From an uncultured Paracoccaceae bacterium (GTDB lineage: Bacteria; Pseudomonadota; Alphaproteobacteria; Rhodobacterales; Rhodobacteraceae), in assembly GCA_913062865.1 (NCBI GenBank), contig CAJXWO010000013.1, forward strand, positions 1-56,291: DNA of 56,291 bases, in the 5' to 3' direction. The position numbers and the translations under genes are program-made. This document shows, in pieces, positions 9,006 through 17,760 of this stretch (within the stretch, counting starts at the first letter, position 1; every line of letters starts with the position of its first letter). Below the pieces are notes generated by a model that saw nothing but the letters and a program-made list of their open reading frames with translations, was not told the origin of the DNA and ran no database searches.

Positions 9006-9953
9006 ATGTCCGTTCAATTCGGGGCAGCCGCCGGTCTCGCGGCCAAGGCGATCAATCGCCTGTCCATTTTTATCCTATTGATTACAACGGTTTCTCTGGC
9101 GATATTCACGCTTGGCGGCGTCTTGGGGCAATGGCCCCATCTGCAGATCATGGCCCGAATCGGTGACGGTCCGGCGCTCGATATGGGCCTATGGCTTCAG
9201 GGGGCCGCCACGCTTTTGCTGGTATCGCTCTGCGCCGTCCTGCCATTCAGCGCGCGCATTCTGAAGCTCGAGTCCGAACATCGCGCCTTTTCCATGAACA
9301 TGGAGGACATCGCGCGCGCCTACCACGCCAGCCACGCGGCGGACCGCGCAGGGCTGTTTACCGCGAAATCAGAGTTCGACAGCGTGCGCGCACGGCTCAA
9401 GCATCTGCGCGACCATCCCGATCTCGGCCGGCTGGAGCCCGAGCTGCTCGAGACCGCGGCGCAGATGTCGCATATCTCGCAGGACCTGGCCGAGATCTAT
9501 TCGGACGACAAGATGGATCGCGCCCGCCGGTTCCTGCAGGAACGGGAAGCCGAAATCGCGCTGTTCAACGACCGCCTGGACGAGGCCCGTACCGCCGCCG
9601 AAGAGCTGCGCCAATGGACGAAAGCGGTCGAGATCGACGAGGCGCTGGCGCGCAACCAGGTCGAACGGATCCGCGCCGAACTGATCGACCTGATGCCCGA
9701 GCTGTTCGGGGACGAACCCGCAACACCCACCGATCCGGCCACCATCGCGCGGCTTCATGACCAGATCCTGCACGTGGACCGCCCCTTTCACGCCGATCAC
9801 AACCCGTTCGATTTCGACGGGATCGAGGCCGAGGCCTGGAAGAAAGGGCAAAAACGGAACGGACGCGCGCCGCAGGGCCAATGTGCCTCGGGCTCCGGCT
9901 CCGATGCCCTTCCCAGGCCGCTTCTAGAGGTCGCCCGCCGCGCCGCAGAGTGA
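9006..9953 (+). CDS. Two-TM coiled-coil protein (family usually labelled DNA repair protein)
   Basis: 315 aa from ATG 9006, with GGAGGGA just upstream; GTG 8973 is a poorer start. Transmembrane segments lie near residues 18-40 and 58-80, followed by a long charged helical region (about 90-250) rich in Glu, Arg and Ala that should form coiled coil, for example around RARRFLQEREAEIALFNDRL. Related Rhodobacterales proteins are annotated as DNA repair protein, but nothing in this sequence shows a nuclease or DNA-binding motif and I would not rely on that name. It precedes radA, which may be where the label comes from. The upstream 96-base gap is AT-rich. Confidence 0.65.
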   Translation: MSVQFGAAAGLAAKAINRLSIFILLITTVSLAIFTLGGVLGQWPHLQIMARIGDGPALDMGLWLQGAATLLLVSLCAVLPFSARILKLESEHRAFSMNMEDIARAYHASHAADRAGLFTAKSEFDSVRARLKHLRDHPDLGRLEPELLETAAQMSHISQDLAEIYSDDKMDRARRFLQEREAEIALFNDRLDEARTAAEELRQWTKAVEIDEALARNQVERIRAELIDLMPELFGDEPATPTDPATIARLHDQILHVDRPFHADHNPFDFDGIEAEAWKKGQKRNGRAPQGQCASGSGSDALPRPLLEVARRAAE

Positions 9954-10023
9954 CCCCCGGCGGCGATGCTGGATGTGACAGCGCGCGGTTGCGCAGCGCC
10001 CGCGCTTGGGGCAAACCCGCCCC

Positions 10024-11391
10024 ATGGCCAAATCCGCACCCAGCTTTCACTGCACCGCCTGCGGTGCCGCCCATTCCAAATGGTCGGGACGCTGCGATGC
10101 CTGCGGCGAATGGAATGCCATCGTCGAGGACACGCCGCTGTCCTCGGGCCCCGCGGGCCAGACGCTGGGCCAGGCCAAGGGCCACCGCATCGCGCTCACG
10201 GATCTGGCCGCGCAGGAGGCGCCGCCGCCCCGCGCCGCCAGCGGGCTTGGCGAATTGGACCGCGTGCTGGGCGGCGGGCTGGTCCCGGCCTCGGCCATCC
10301 TCGTGGGCGGCGATCCGGGCATCGGCAAATCCACGCTTCTGTTGCAGGCCGCCGCGCGCTTTGCCGCGCAGGGGCTCAAGACGCTCTATGTCTCGGGCGA
10401 AGAGGCCACCGCCCAGGTCCAGCTGCGCGCCCGGCGCCTTGGCCTGACCGGCGCGCCCGTGCAACTGGCCGCCGAAACCAACCTGCGCGATATCCTCACC
10501 ACGCTCGATGCGGAAAAGCCGCAACTGGCCATCATCGACTCGATCCAGACCATGTGGTCCGACACCGTGGGCAGCGCGCCCGGCTCTGTCAGCCAGGTGC
10601 GCGCCGCCGCCCATGAGCTGACGGCCTTTGCCAAGCGGCGCGGCATGGCGGTGATCCTCGTGGGGCACGTCACGAAAGAGGGCCAGATCGCAGGTCCCCG
10701 CGTGGTCGAGCACATGGTCGACACCGTGCTTTATTTCGAGGGCGAGCGCGGTCACCAGTTCCGCATCCTGCGCGCGGTCAAGAACCGCTTCGGCCCCGCA
10801 GACGAGATCGGCGTGTTCGAGATGACCGGCGGAGGGCTCTCCGAGGTGGCGAACCCCTCGGCGCTCTTCCTGTCCGAACGGGGCCAGTCCGCGCCGGGCT
10901 CGGTCGTCTTTGCGGGGATCGAGGGCACGCGCCCCGTGCTGTGCGAATTCCAGGCGCTCGTGGCCCCCACGCCCCATTCCCAGCCCCGCCGCACGGTCGT
11001 GGGCTGGGATGGCGGGCGGCTCGCCATGATCCTCGCCGTGCTCGAGGCGCGCTGCGGCATCCCCTTCACCGGGCTCGACGTGTATCTCAATGTCGCGGGC
11101 GGCATGAAGATCTCGGAACCCGCTGCCGATCTGGCCGTGGCCGCCGCGCTTCTGTCGGCCCGCGAAGATGCTGCGCTGCCCCCCGAAACGGTGGTTTTCG
11201 GCGAAATCAGCCTCTCCGGTGCGCTGCGCCCGGTCTCGCAGATGGAAAACAGGTTGAAAGAAGCCCAAAAACTTGGTTTCACCACGGCGATTGCCCCGAC
11301 CGGGGGCAAAGTGACCAGTGACGTCGGGATGACATTGACCCGCACGGGCGATCTGACCGCGTTTGTAGGCGAGATTTTCGGCGCGGGCTGA
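10024..11391 (+). CDS. radA: DNA repair protein RadA
   Basis: RecA-like ATPase (455 aa) that processes recombination intermediates and promotes branch migration. The start at ATG 10024 puts the N-terminal zinc finger at C10, C13, C24 and C27. Walker A is GGDPGIGKST (about 98-107), the RadA-specific KNRFG motif lies in AVKNRFGPADEIG, and the C-terminal Lon-protease-like domain includes the sequence FTGLDVYLNVAGGMK. Length and domain order are normal. It is followed 27 bases later by cvpA. Confidence 0.96.
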   Translation: MAKSAPSFHCTACGAAHSKWSGRCDACGEWNAIVEDTPLSSGPAGQTLGQAKGHRIALTDLAAQEAPPPRAASGLGELDRVLGGGLVPASAILVGGDPGIGKSTLLLQAAARFAAQGLKTLYVSGEEATAQVQLRARRLGLTGAPVQLAAETNLRDILTTLDAEKPQLAIIDSIQTMWSDTVGSAPGSVSQVRAAAHELTAFAKRRGMAVILVGHVTKEGQIAGPRVVEHMVDTVLYFEGERGHQFRILRAVKNRFGPADEIGVFEMTGGGLSEVANPSALFLSERGQSAPGSVVFAGIEGTRPVLCEFQALVAPTPHSQPRRTVVGWDGGRLAMILAVLEARCGIPFTGLDVYLNVAGGMKISEPAADLAVAAALLSAREDAALPPETVVFGEISLSGALRPVSQMENRLKEAQKLGFTTAIAPTGGKVTSDVGMTLTRTGDLTAFVGEIFGAG

Positions 11392-11418
11392 CGGCGCGGA
11401 TCGGACGGGGGCGGAGAC

Positions 11419-12021
11419 ATGGAAGGTTTCACACTCATCGACGGCATCGTGGCCGTTGTCATCGTGATGTCCGCCCTTCTGGCCTATTCCCGGGGCTTCG
11501 TGCGCGAGGCGATGGCCATCGCCGGATGGGTCGCCGCGGCGATCCTTGCCTTCATCTCCGCGCCGCAGGTGCAGCCCCTGGTCAAGGAAATCCCTGTCGT
11601 GGGCGATTTCATCTCGGACAGCTGCGAACTGTCCGTCATCACGGCCTTCGCCACAGTCTTCGCGGTGGCGCTGGTGATCGTGTCGCTGTTCACGCCGCTG
11701 TTTTCCAGCCTCGTGCAGCGCTCTGCCCTGGGCGGTCTCGACCAGGGGCTCGGCTTTCTCTTCGGCGTGGCGCGCGGCATCCTGCTCGTGGCGATCGCCT
11801 TTTTCGTCTACGAAACGGTGATGACCGCGCAAAGTGTCGCGATGGTCGACAATTCCCGCTCGGCCGCCGTCTTCGGCCGGATGACCGACCAGATCGAGAA
11901 CCGCGACCCGGAACGTGCGCTGGGCTGGATCACCCGGCAATACGAAGAGCTCGTGGGCGTCTGCGAACCCGGCGCAACCGGGATCACGCCCGCCACGCCG
12001 GCCGAGGACGGCGGCACCTGA
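11419..12021 (+). CDS. cvpA: CvpA family membrane protein
   Basis: 200-aa protein with four hydrophobic segments (about residues 8-24, 32-50, 69-95 and 105-130). It matches the CvpA (colicin V production) family: starts FTLIDGIVAVVIVMSALLAY, then the characteristic YSRGFVREAMAIAGW and GFLFGVARGILLV. The family is linked to envelope stress and colicin V export in E. coli. As in E. coli the gene lies directly upstream of purF in the same direction, though a separate purF promoter may exist in the 180-base gap. Confidence 0.92.
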   Translation: MEGFTLIDGIVAVVIVMSALLAYSRGFVREAMAIAGWVAAAILAFISAPQVQPLVKEIPVVGDFISDSCELSVITAFATVFAVALVIVSLFTPLFSSLVQRSALGGLDQGLGFLFGVARGILLVAIAFFVYETVMTAQSVAMVDNSRSAAVFGRMTDQIENRDPERALGWITRQYEELVGVCEPGATGITPATPAEDGGT

Positions 12022-12137
12022 CAGGGCATACTGACAGGGCCTGACGGACGGCGCGCTCCCGATGCACATGGAATGGGCGGCACGCGACGCCACGGCGGCC
12101 AGGCGGCCCCGAGGCGCACCACGATTGTGATAGTTCC

Positions 12138-12166
12138 GTGACAAGCCGGACCCGAGGCTCTAAACC
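12138..12166 (+). promoter_or_regulatory. Candidate purF promoter
   Basis: GTGACA (12138-12143), 17-base spacer, TAAACC (12161-12166). The same -10 hexamer and spacing occur before nuoA. A start near 12173 would give a leader of about 30-40 bases before purF. Confidence 0.45.
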
Positions 12167-12213
12167 ACCGGCGTCAGCATCCTTGGATTCGGAGCGCGCC
12201 CTTGTCTCACCCG

Positions 12214-13683
12214 ATGTCTCACCCGATGCCCCCGGCCCACCCTTTCGACGACGACAAGCTCAAGGAAGAATGCGGCGTCTTCGGCGTGGTCGGCGTGACC
12301 GATGCCGCAAATTTCGTGGCGCTGGGGCTGCATGCGCTGCAACACCGGGGACAGGAGGCGGGCGGTATCGTCTCCTACGACCCCGAACAGGGCTTTAACT
12401 CGGCCCGCCGCTTCGGCTATGTGCGCGACAACTTCACCAAGCAATCGCTGATGGAAACCCTGCCCGGGCCGCTGTCGATCGGGCATGTGCGCTACTCAAC
12501 CGCCGGGTCCAAGGGCCAGACCCAGATCCGCGACGTGCAGCCCTTTTTCGGCGAGTTCTCCATGGGCGGCGCAGCCATCGCTCATAATGGCAACATCACC
12601 AATGCCGAAAGCCTGCGCCGCGAATTGATCGAGCGCGGGTCGATCTTCCAGTCCTCCTCGGACAGCGAATGCATCATCCACCTGATGGCCCGCTCGCTCC
12701 AGCGCGACATACCCAGCCGGATGGAGGATGCGCTGCGCCGGGTCGAGGGTGCGTTCAGCGTGGTCGCCATGACCCGCACGAAACTGATCGGCGTGCGGGA
12801 TCCCCTGGGCGTGCGCCCGCTGGTGCTGGGCCGGGTCGGCGACGGCTGGTGCCTGAGCTCGGAGACCTGCGCACTCGACATCATCGGGGCCGAATTCGTG
12901 CGCGAGATCGAGCCTGGCGAAATGGTCGTGATCACCGCCGCGGGCGGGGTCGAGTCCCTGCGCCCCTTCCGCCCCCAGAAATCGCGCTTCTGCATCTTCG
13001 AACATGTGTATTTCTCGCGGCCCGACTCGATCCTCGGCGGCCGCTCGGTCTATGAAACCCGCCGCCAGATCGGCGTGGAACTGGCCCGCGAGGCGCCGGT
13101 GGAGGCCGACCTGGTCTGCCCCGTGCCCGACAGCGGCACGCCCGCGGCCATCGGCTATGCCCACGAGTCCGGCATTCCCTACGGTATGGGCATCATCCGC
13201 AACCAGTATATGGGCCGGACCTTCATCGAACCGACCGAGCAGATCCGCAACATGGGCGTGCGCCTCAAGCTCAACGTCAACCGCGCGCTCATCGAGGGCA
13301 AGCGCGTGATCCTCGTCGACGACTCGGTCGTGCGCGGCACCACCAGCCGCAAGATCAAGGAGATGATCCTGGACGCAGGCGCGGCCGAGGTGCATTTCCG
13401 CATCGCGTCGCCCCCCACCGCCTGGCCCTGTTTCTACGGTGTCGACACGCCCCAGCGCGAAAAGCTCCTGGCCGCCACCATGTCCGAGGACGAAATGCGC
13501 GACCATCTGGCGGTGGACAGCCTGCGCTTCATCTCGCTCGATGGGCTCTACCGCGCCGTGGGTGAGGCGAAGGGGCGCGACAAGGCCTGCCCGCAATATT
13601 GCGACGCCTGTTTCTCGGGCGACTACCCGGTGGCCCCGTCAGACATGATCGAACGGGGCTTCGAGGTGAAGGCGGCGGAATAA
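12214..13683 (+). CDS. purF: Amidophosphoribosyltransferase
   Basis: First committed enzyme of purine synthesis, making phosphoribosylamine from PRPP and glutamine. From ATG 12214 the product has 489 aa; TTG 12202 and ATG 12226 are alternative starts created by a 12-base tandem duplication (MSHPMSHPM). The glutaminase nucleophile is the cysteine in EECGVFGVVG, about residue 20, so a short propeptide must be removed. Cysteines in RFCIFEH, WPCFYG and YCDACFSG match the four ligands of the 4Fe-4S, Bacillus-type PurF. The PRPP loop is VILVDDSVVRGTTS. Downstream lies a 286-base gap with hairpins. Confidence 0.96.
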   Translation: MSHPMPPAHPFDDDKLKEECGVFGVVGVTDAANFVALGLHALQHRGQEAGGIVSYDPEQGFNSARRFGYVRDNFTKQSLMETLPGPLSIGHVRYSTAGSKGQTQIRDVQPFFGEFSMGGAAIAHNGNITNAESLRRELIERGSIFQSSSDSECIIHLMARSLQRDIPSRMEDALRRVEGAFSVVAMTRTKLIGVRDPLGVRPLVLGRVGDGWCLSSETCALDIIGAEFVREIEPGEMVVITAAGGVESLRPFRPQKSRFCIFEHVYFSRPDSILGGRSVYETRRQIGVELAREAPVEADLVCPVPDSGTPAAIGYAHESGIPYGMGIIRNQYMGRTFIEPTEQIRNMGVRLKLNVNRALIEGKRVILVDDSVVRGTTSRKIKEMILDAGAAEVHFRIASPPTAWPCFYGVDTPQREKLLAATMSEDEMRDHLAVDSLRFISLDGLYRAVGEAKGRDKACPQYCDACFSGDYPVAPSDMIERGFEVKAAE

Positions 13684-13694
13684 GACCCCACCTT

Positions 13695-13723
13695 CCGTCT
13701 TCTTCTTGGTAAAAATACCCCGG
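13695..13723 (+). repeat. Copy A of an AAATACyCC intergenic repeat
   Basis: Starts CCGTCTTCTTCTTGGTAAAA and continues TACCCC. It resembles the units at 14964-14992 (reverse orientation) and 23005-23034, all lying shortly after stop codons. A degenerate copy. Confidence 0.5.
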
Positions 13724-13779
13724 ACGGCGTCCGCGCCCCGCGCGACGGTGGCAGCGGCGCCTAACCGACCGCCAGAGGC

Positions 13780-13802
13780 CAAAATCTTCCTGAAAGATTT
13801 TG
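13780..13802. terminator. Hairpin 1 downstream of purF
   Basis: CAAAATCTT, loop CCTGA, AAGATTTTG: a perfect 9-bp AT-rich stem 97 bases after the purF stop, one base before a second hairpin. No U-tract of the classical kind follows. Confidence 0.55.
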
Positions 13803-13803
13803 C

Positions 13804-13831
13804 CCAAGACTTTTTCTTTAAAAAGTCTTGG
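13804..13831. terminator. Hairpin 2 downstream of purF
   Basis: CCAAGACTTTTT, loop CTTT, AAAAAGTCTTGG: a perfect 12-bp stem. The stem itself provides T runs in both directions, as in bidirectional terminators. Tandem with hairpin 1. Confidence 0.65.
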
Positions 13832-13969
13832 CCCGCGCGGATCGGCGGGGGTCCGCACAGCGTTCGGCAAGGCGGCGCCGATCCGGGTCGATCCCCCTTT
13901 TCTGCAGCGCAGCACCGTGGCAAGGACAGCGGTCCGCGATACTGCGCAGAGACGACAAGAGGTTCCCCT

Positions 13970-14251
13970 TTGGCCCAATCCACGCCAGACACCATCGATC
14001 CCGGCAGCGCTGCCACACAGGCGGGCGTGCTGCCTCTCCACGAGACCACGCTGATCGGGCTGATGATCGCACCCGATGCGCCCGCAGCGCTCATCCGCCT
14101 GTCCGACGGGCGCGTCGCGCGGATCCGCCCCGGAGACATTGTCGGCCGTCGCACCGTCGCTGCGATCGACGCCGATGGCGTGGTCCTGGTCCGGGGCAGT
14201 CGCAGGGAACGGCTGCGCCTGCCCGGCCAGGGCATGACGGGACAGGATTGA
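13970..14251 (+). CDS. Small protein, 93 aa, PilP/GspC-like fold possible
   Basis: Start chosen at TTG 13970, preceded by AAGAGG, because the region upstream in this frame reads through the hairpins and is not protein-like. The N-terminus (about residues 1-20) looks disordered. The rest, LIGLMIAPDAPAALIRLSDG followed by RPGDIVGRRTVAAIDADGVV, has the beta-strand pattern of small SH3-like domains such as PilP/GspC, in which a residue strip, a GD turn and an I-x-x-D-x-V strand recur. Function unknown; the similarity is by pattern only. It precedes an SDR gene by 40 bases. Confidence 0.55.
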   Translation: MAQSTPDTIDPGSAATQAGVLPLHETTLIGLMIAPDAPAALIRLSDGRVARIRPGDIVGRRTVAAIDADGVVLVRGSRRERLRLPGQGMTGQD

Positions 14252-14291
14252 CCCATTGACCGCGCCCGCGTTCCACGTCACCTAAGCGCCC

Positions 14292-14933
14292 ATGACACAG
14301 CTTGCCCTCATCACAGGCGCCTCACGCGGACTGGGTGCCGCGATCGCCCGGCACCTCGCGCCCGCCTATCATATCGTCGCCGTGGGCCGCACCACCGGCG
14401 CGCTCGAAGAGCTCGACGATGCGATCCGCGCCAAGGGGGGCGCGGCCACGCTTGCGCCCATGGACATCACGGTGCCCGACGCCATGGCCCAACTTTGCCG
14501 GTCGATCTACGACCGCTGGGGCACGCTCGATCTCTGGGTGCACACGGCGATCCATGCCGCCCCCCTGGCCCCCGCCGCGGCCATGGATGAGGCCCATTGG
14601 ACGAAATCCATGGAGATCAACGCCCATGCGACCCAGCGGCTGGTGACCTTCGTCGCGCCGCTTCTGGGCAGCGCGGGTCGGGCGGTGTTTTTCGACGACC
14701 CGCGTGCGGGGCAGAAGTTCTTCGGCGCCTATGGCGCGTCGAAAGCCGTGCAAATGGCCCTGGTGCGCTCCTGGGCGGCAGAAACCGAAAAGACCGGCCC
14801 GCAGGTCCATGTGCTGGACCCCGCGCCGCTTGCCACGGCCATGCGCTCGCGGTTCTTTCCGGGCGAGGACCGCAGCGGCCTCGCCGCGCCGGAGGACGAG
14901 GCGCGTCGGCTCCTGGCCCAGCTCGGGCTGTGA
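14292..14933 (+). CDS. SDR family oxidoreductase
   Basis: Short-chain dehydrogenase/reductase of 213 aa. The NAD(P)-binding glycine motif is TGASRGLG at residues 8-15, followed by an early acidic/basic turn AVGRTTGALEEL. The catalytic YxxxK is present in FGAYGASKAVQMAL. The usual NNAG motif is replaced by HTAIHAAP. The substrate cannot be deduced. A GC-rich hairpin follows the stop. Confidence 0.88.
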   Translation: MTQLALITGASRGLGAAIARHLAPAYHIVAVGRTTGALEELDDAIRAKGGAATLAPMDITVPDAMAQLCRSIYDRWGTLDLWVHTAIHAAPLAPAAAMDEAHWTKSMEINAHATQRLVTFVAPLLGSAGRAVFFDDPRAGQKFFGAYGASKAVQMALVRSWAAETEKTGPQVHVLDPAPLATAMRSRFFPGEDRSGLAAPEDEARRLLAQLGL

Positions 14934-14940
14934 GGCCGGA

Positions 14941-14961
14941 GCGAGGGGCGCTGCCCCTCGC
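14941..14961. terminator. GC-rich hairpin after the SDR gene
   Basis: GCGAGGGGC, loop GCT, GCCCCTCGC: a perfect 9-bp stem starting 8 bases after the stop codon. No T tract follows, so termination efficiency is uncertain. Confidence 0.55.
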
Positions 14962-14963
14962 GC

Positions 14964-14992
14964 TCCCCGGAGTATTTCGGGAAAGATGAAGC
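14964..14992 (-). repeat. Copy B of the AAATACTCC intergenic repeat
   Basis: On the minus strand it reads GCTTCATCTTTCCCGAAATA and then CTCCGGGGAG. This is the best preserved of the three copies in the window and follows directly on the hairpin at 14941-14961. Confidence 0.65.
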
Positions 14993-15067
14993 CGCTGGCA
15001 GGGGCCTCCGGCTTGCCCCGGCCTGCGGCGCCGATTAAGGAAGCAGCACGGGGCAAGGGCCAGGGTC

Positions 15068-15853
15068 ATGCGCATACTTCTCACCAATGACGACGGGATC
15101 AACGCACCGGGGCTCAAGGTGCTCGAGGCGATCGCGGCCGAGATCGCGGGCCCTGACGGCACGGTCTGGACCGTGGCCCCCGCCTTCGAACAGTCTGGCG
15201 TGGCCCATTGCATCAGCTATACCCGGCCCATGATGATCCAGAAGATGGGTGAAAACCGCTATGCCGCCGAGGGCAGCCCGGCCGATTGCGTGATGGCCGG
15301 CCTGCATGACGTGATCGAGGGCGCTTTGCCCGACCTTGTGCTGTCGGGCGTCAACCGGGGCAACAACTCGGCCGAGAACGCGCTGTATTCCGGCACCCTG
15401 GGCGGGGCGCTCGAGGCGGCGCTGCAGGGCGTGCGGGCCATGGCGCTGTCGCAATACCTGGGCCCGGGCACGGCGGACCTGGACAGCCCGTTCGAGGCCG
15501 CAGCAGCCCATGGCGCGGCCACGATCCGGGGAATTCTCGCGGCGACCCCGGAGGAGGATGCGGATTACCCGCTGTTTCACAACATCAACTTCCCGCCCTG
15601 TGCCGCGACCGAGGTCAAGGGCACCCGCATCGTGCCACAGGGCAAGCGGCGCGGCACGCATTTCTCGGTCGAGCCGCACCTGTCGCCCTCGGGGCGGCGG
15701 TTTCTGTGGGTGCGGGGCGGCGACCAGCGCGCGCCCGCCACGCCGGGCTCGGACGCGGATGTGAACCTTGCGGGCTATATATCGGTCACGCCCATGCGGG
15801 CCGATCTGACCGCCCATGACGCCCTGCCGGGGCTGAAGGCCGCGCTGGAATGA
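15068..15853 (+). CDS. surE: 5'/3'-nucleotidase SurE
   Basis: Metal-dependent phosphatase for nucleoside monophosphates, associated with stationary-phase survival. 261 aa. The N-terminal motif [14 protein letters not shown] supplies the metal-binding Asp pair (D8, D9); SGVNRGNN and the serine in FEQSGVAHC complete the active site. CAAGGGCCAGGGTC precedes ATG 15068. The stop overlaps the pcm start (ATGA). The surE-pcm-nlpD order is the same as in E. coli upstream of rpoS. Confidence 0.96.
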   Translation: MRILLTNDDGINAPGLKVLEAIAAEIAGPDGTVWTVAPAFEQSGVAHCISYTRPMMIQKMGENRYAAEGSPADCVMAGLHDVIEGALPDLVLSGVNRGNNSAENALYSGTLGGALEAALQGVRAMALSQYLGPGTADLDSPFEAAAAHGAATIRGILAATPEEDADYPLFHNINFPPCAATEVKGTRIVPQGKRRGTHFSVEPHLSPSGRRFLWVRGGDQRAPATPGSDADVNLAGYISVTPMRADLTAHDALPGLKAALE

Positions 15854-16494
15854 CCACGGATGCGGAACGCAAGATGCAGTTTCTCTTCGCGCTCCGCTCG
15901 AAGGGCGTGACCGACGCCCGCGTTCTGACCGCCATGGAGTTGATCGACCGTGCGCAATTCGTGCGCGGCTATTTCGCAGGTCGCGCCTACGAGGACATGC
16001 CCCTGCCCATCGCCTGCGGGCAGACGATCAGCCAGCCCTCGGTCGTGGGGCTGATGAGCCAGGCGCTGCGGGTCAGCCCGCGCGACAAGGTGCTGGAGGT
16101 GGGCACCGGGTCGGGCTACCAGGCGGCGATCCTGAGCCACCTCGCCCGGCGAGTCTATACCGTGGACCGGCACCGCCGGCTGGTCGTCGCGGCGCAGGCG
16201 ATCTTCACCCGGCTCGATCTGACCAATATCACCGCGCTCACCGCCGACGGCTCGCACGGGCTGCCCGACCAGGCGCCGTTTGATCGCATTCTTGTCACCG
16301 CCGCGGCCGAGGATCCGCCCGGCCCGCTCTTGGCCCAGCTCAAGATCGGCGGTATCATGGTGCTGCCGGTGGGCCAGTCCGATGCGGTCCAAAGCCTGAT
16401 CCGCGTCACCCGTTCCGAGGACGGGTTCACCTATGACGAGTTGCGCCCGGTCCGCTTCGTGCCCCTGGTCGAGGGGCTGGGCAAGGAGAGTTAA
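15850..16494 (+). CDS. pcm: Protein-L-isoaspartate O-methyltransferase
   Basis: Repairs isoaspartyl residues in aged proteins by SAM-dependent methylation. 214 aa, normal length. The SAM-binding motif I is [13 protein letters not shown] and the family motif [14 protein letters not shown] precedes it. A post-motif stretch [12 protein letters not shown] corresponds to the usual ILVTAA.. strand. Coupled to surE by a 4-base overlap. Confidence 0.95.
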   Translation: MTTDAERKMQFLFALRSKGVTDARVLTAMELIDRAQFVRGYFAGRAYEDMPLPIACGQTISQPSVVGLMSQALRVSPRDKVLEVGTGSGYQAAILSHLARRVYTVDRHRRLVVAAQAIFTRLDLTNITALTADGSHGLPDQAPFDRILVTAAAEDPPGPLLAQLKIGGIMVLPVGQSDAVQSLIRVTRSEDGFTYDELRPVRFVPLVEGLGKES

Positions 16495-16559
16495 GCCATG
16501 GGCCGCCCGCGCCCGCTGACAGACGCCCCGGCCACAAGGGGCGCGCGAAGGAAGAGCAG

Positions 16560-17756
16560 ATGACGCACCCGTTCCGCCCCCGTCTTGCCATGGCCTGCGG
16601 CGCCGCCGCGCTGGCGCTGGCTGCGGGCTGTTCCCAGCCGCTCGACATGGACCTGCGGAGCGCGATGGGCAACCCGTTCGGCACCGCCGATGCCGCGCGC
16701 GACGCCGTGGCCGACCGGCCGCGGCCGGACGATCGCGGCATCATCTCCTACCCGAATTACCAGGTGGCCGTCGCGCGCCGGGGCGACACGGTGGGGGACG
16801 TGGCCGCGCGCATCGGCGTGGATGCGGCCCAGCTGGCACGCTTCAACGGCATGACCCCCGACACACGGCTGCGCCGCGACGAGATCCTCGCCCTGCCGTC
16901 CCGCGTGGCCGAGCCGTCGCCCGCGACGGGCGCCGCCGGCATCGGCCCGATCCAGCCGCCGGGCGGGGTGGATATCGAGGCGCTGGCCGGGCAGGCCATC
17001 GACAGCGCCACCCCCACCGCCATCGAGACCGCCGCGCTCGACCCGCAGGCGCAGACCGGGGTCGAGCCCATCCGCCACAAGGTGGAACGGGGCGAGACCG
17101 CCTTTACCATCGCGCGGCTCTACGACGTGTCGGTGCGCGCGCTGGCCGACTGGAACGGGCTCGACCGCGATTTCACCGTGCGCGAGGGGCAGTACCTGCT
17201 GATCCCCGTGGCGCTGCCCGACGAGGCGGATGGGACCGGAACGCCCGCCAACGAGACGATCACCGACCCCGGCGCAGGCAGCCCCACGCCCACACCGCCA
17301 AGCGCGGCACAGCCCCTGCCCGATGAAGCCCCCCTGCCCGCCGCGGCGCCCACGCCGGACCTGCCCGAGCCGCCCGCGCTCGACACCGGTGCGGCCAGCA
17401 CAAGCACCGCCCAGATGGCTTATCCGGTGCAGGGCCGGATCATCCGCGAATATGCCAAGGGCCGGAACGAGGGCATCGACATCGCCGCCGATCCGGGCAC
17501 ACCCGTGCGCGCCGCCGCCGCGGGGACCGTTGCCGCGATCACCTCGGATGCCGACCAGATCCCGATCATCGTGATCCGGCATCCCGACAACCTGCTCACG
17601 GTCTATGCCAATGCCGAGGCCATCACAGTGGACAAGGGCGACAGCGTGAGCCGCGGACAACAGCTTGGCCGGATCCGGTCGGGCGATGCTTCCTATGTCC
17701 ATTTCGAGGTGCGCAAGGGCTTCGACAGCGTCGACCCGATGCCGTATCTGGAATAG
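16560..17756 (+). CDS. nlpD: NlpD-like lipoprotein, LysM and degenerate M23 domains
   Basis: 398 aa. The lipoprotein signal ends in the lipobox LAAGC at about residue 24. Two LysM domains, at about 62-105 (ARRGDTVGDVAARIG) and 176-220 (VERGETAFTIARLYDVSVRA), bind peptidoglycan. After a Pro-rich linker comes a C-terminal M23 domain (about 285-398). The zinc ligand His of HxxxD is replaced by Asn (RNEGIDIA), and the usual YAH is YAN, as in E. coli NlpD, which activates an amidase instead of cutting peptidoglycan itself. A septal-amidase activator is therefore the best guess. Position after surE-pcm fits nlpD. Confidence 0.88.
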   Translation: MTHPFRPRLAMACGAAALALAAGCSQPLDMDLRSAMGNPFGTADAARDAVADRPRPDDRGIISYPNYQVAVARRGDTVGDVAARIGVDAAQLARFNGMTPDTRLRRDEILALPSRVAEPSPATGAAGIGPIQPPGGVDIEALAGQAIDSATPTAIETAALDPQAQTGVEPIRHKVERGETAFTIARLYDVSVRALADWNGLDRDFTVREGQYLLIPVALPDEADGTGTPANETITDPGAGSPTPTPPSAAQPLPDEAPLPAAAPTPDLPEPPALDTGAASTSTAQMAYPVQGRIIREYAKGRNEGIDIAADPGTPVRAAAAGTVAAITSDADQIPIIVIRHPDNLLTVYANAEAITVDKGDSVSRGQQLGRIRSGDASYVHFEVRKGFDSVDPMPYLE

Positions 17757-17760
17757 CGCG

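Noticed and set aside
9565..12144. 859-codon minus-strand open frame opposite radA and cvpA
   Set aside because: It is the antisense of strongly recognisable radA and cvpA; long antisense frames are common at high GC and the translation has low-complexity Arg/Gly/His content.
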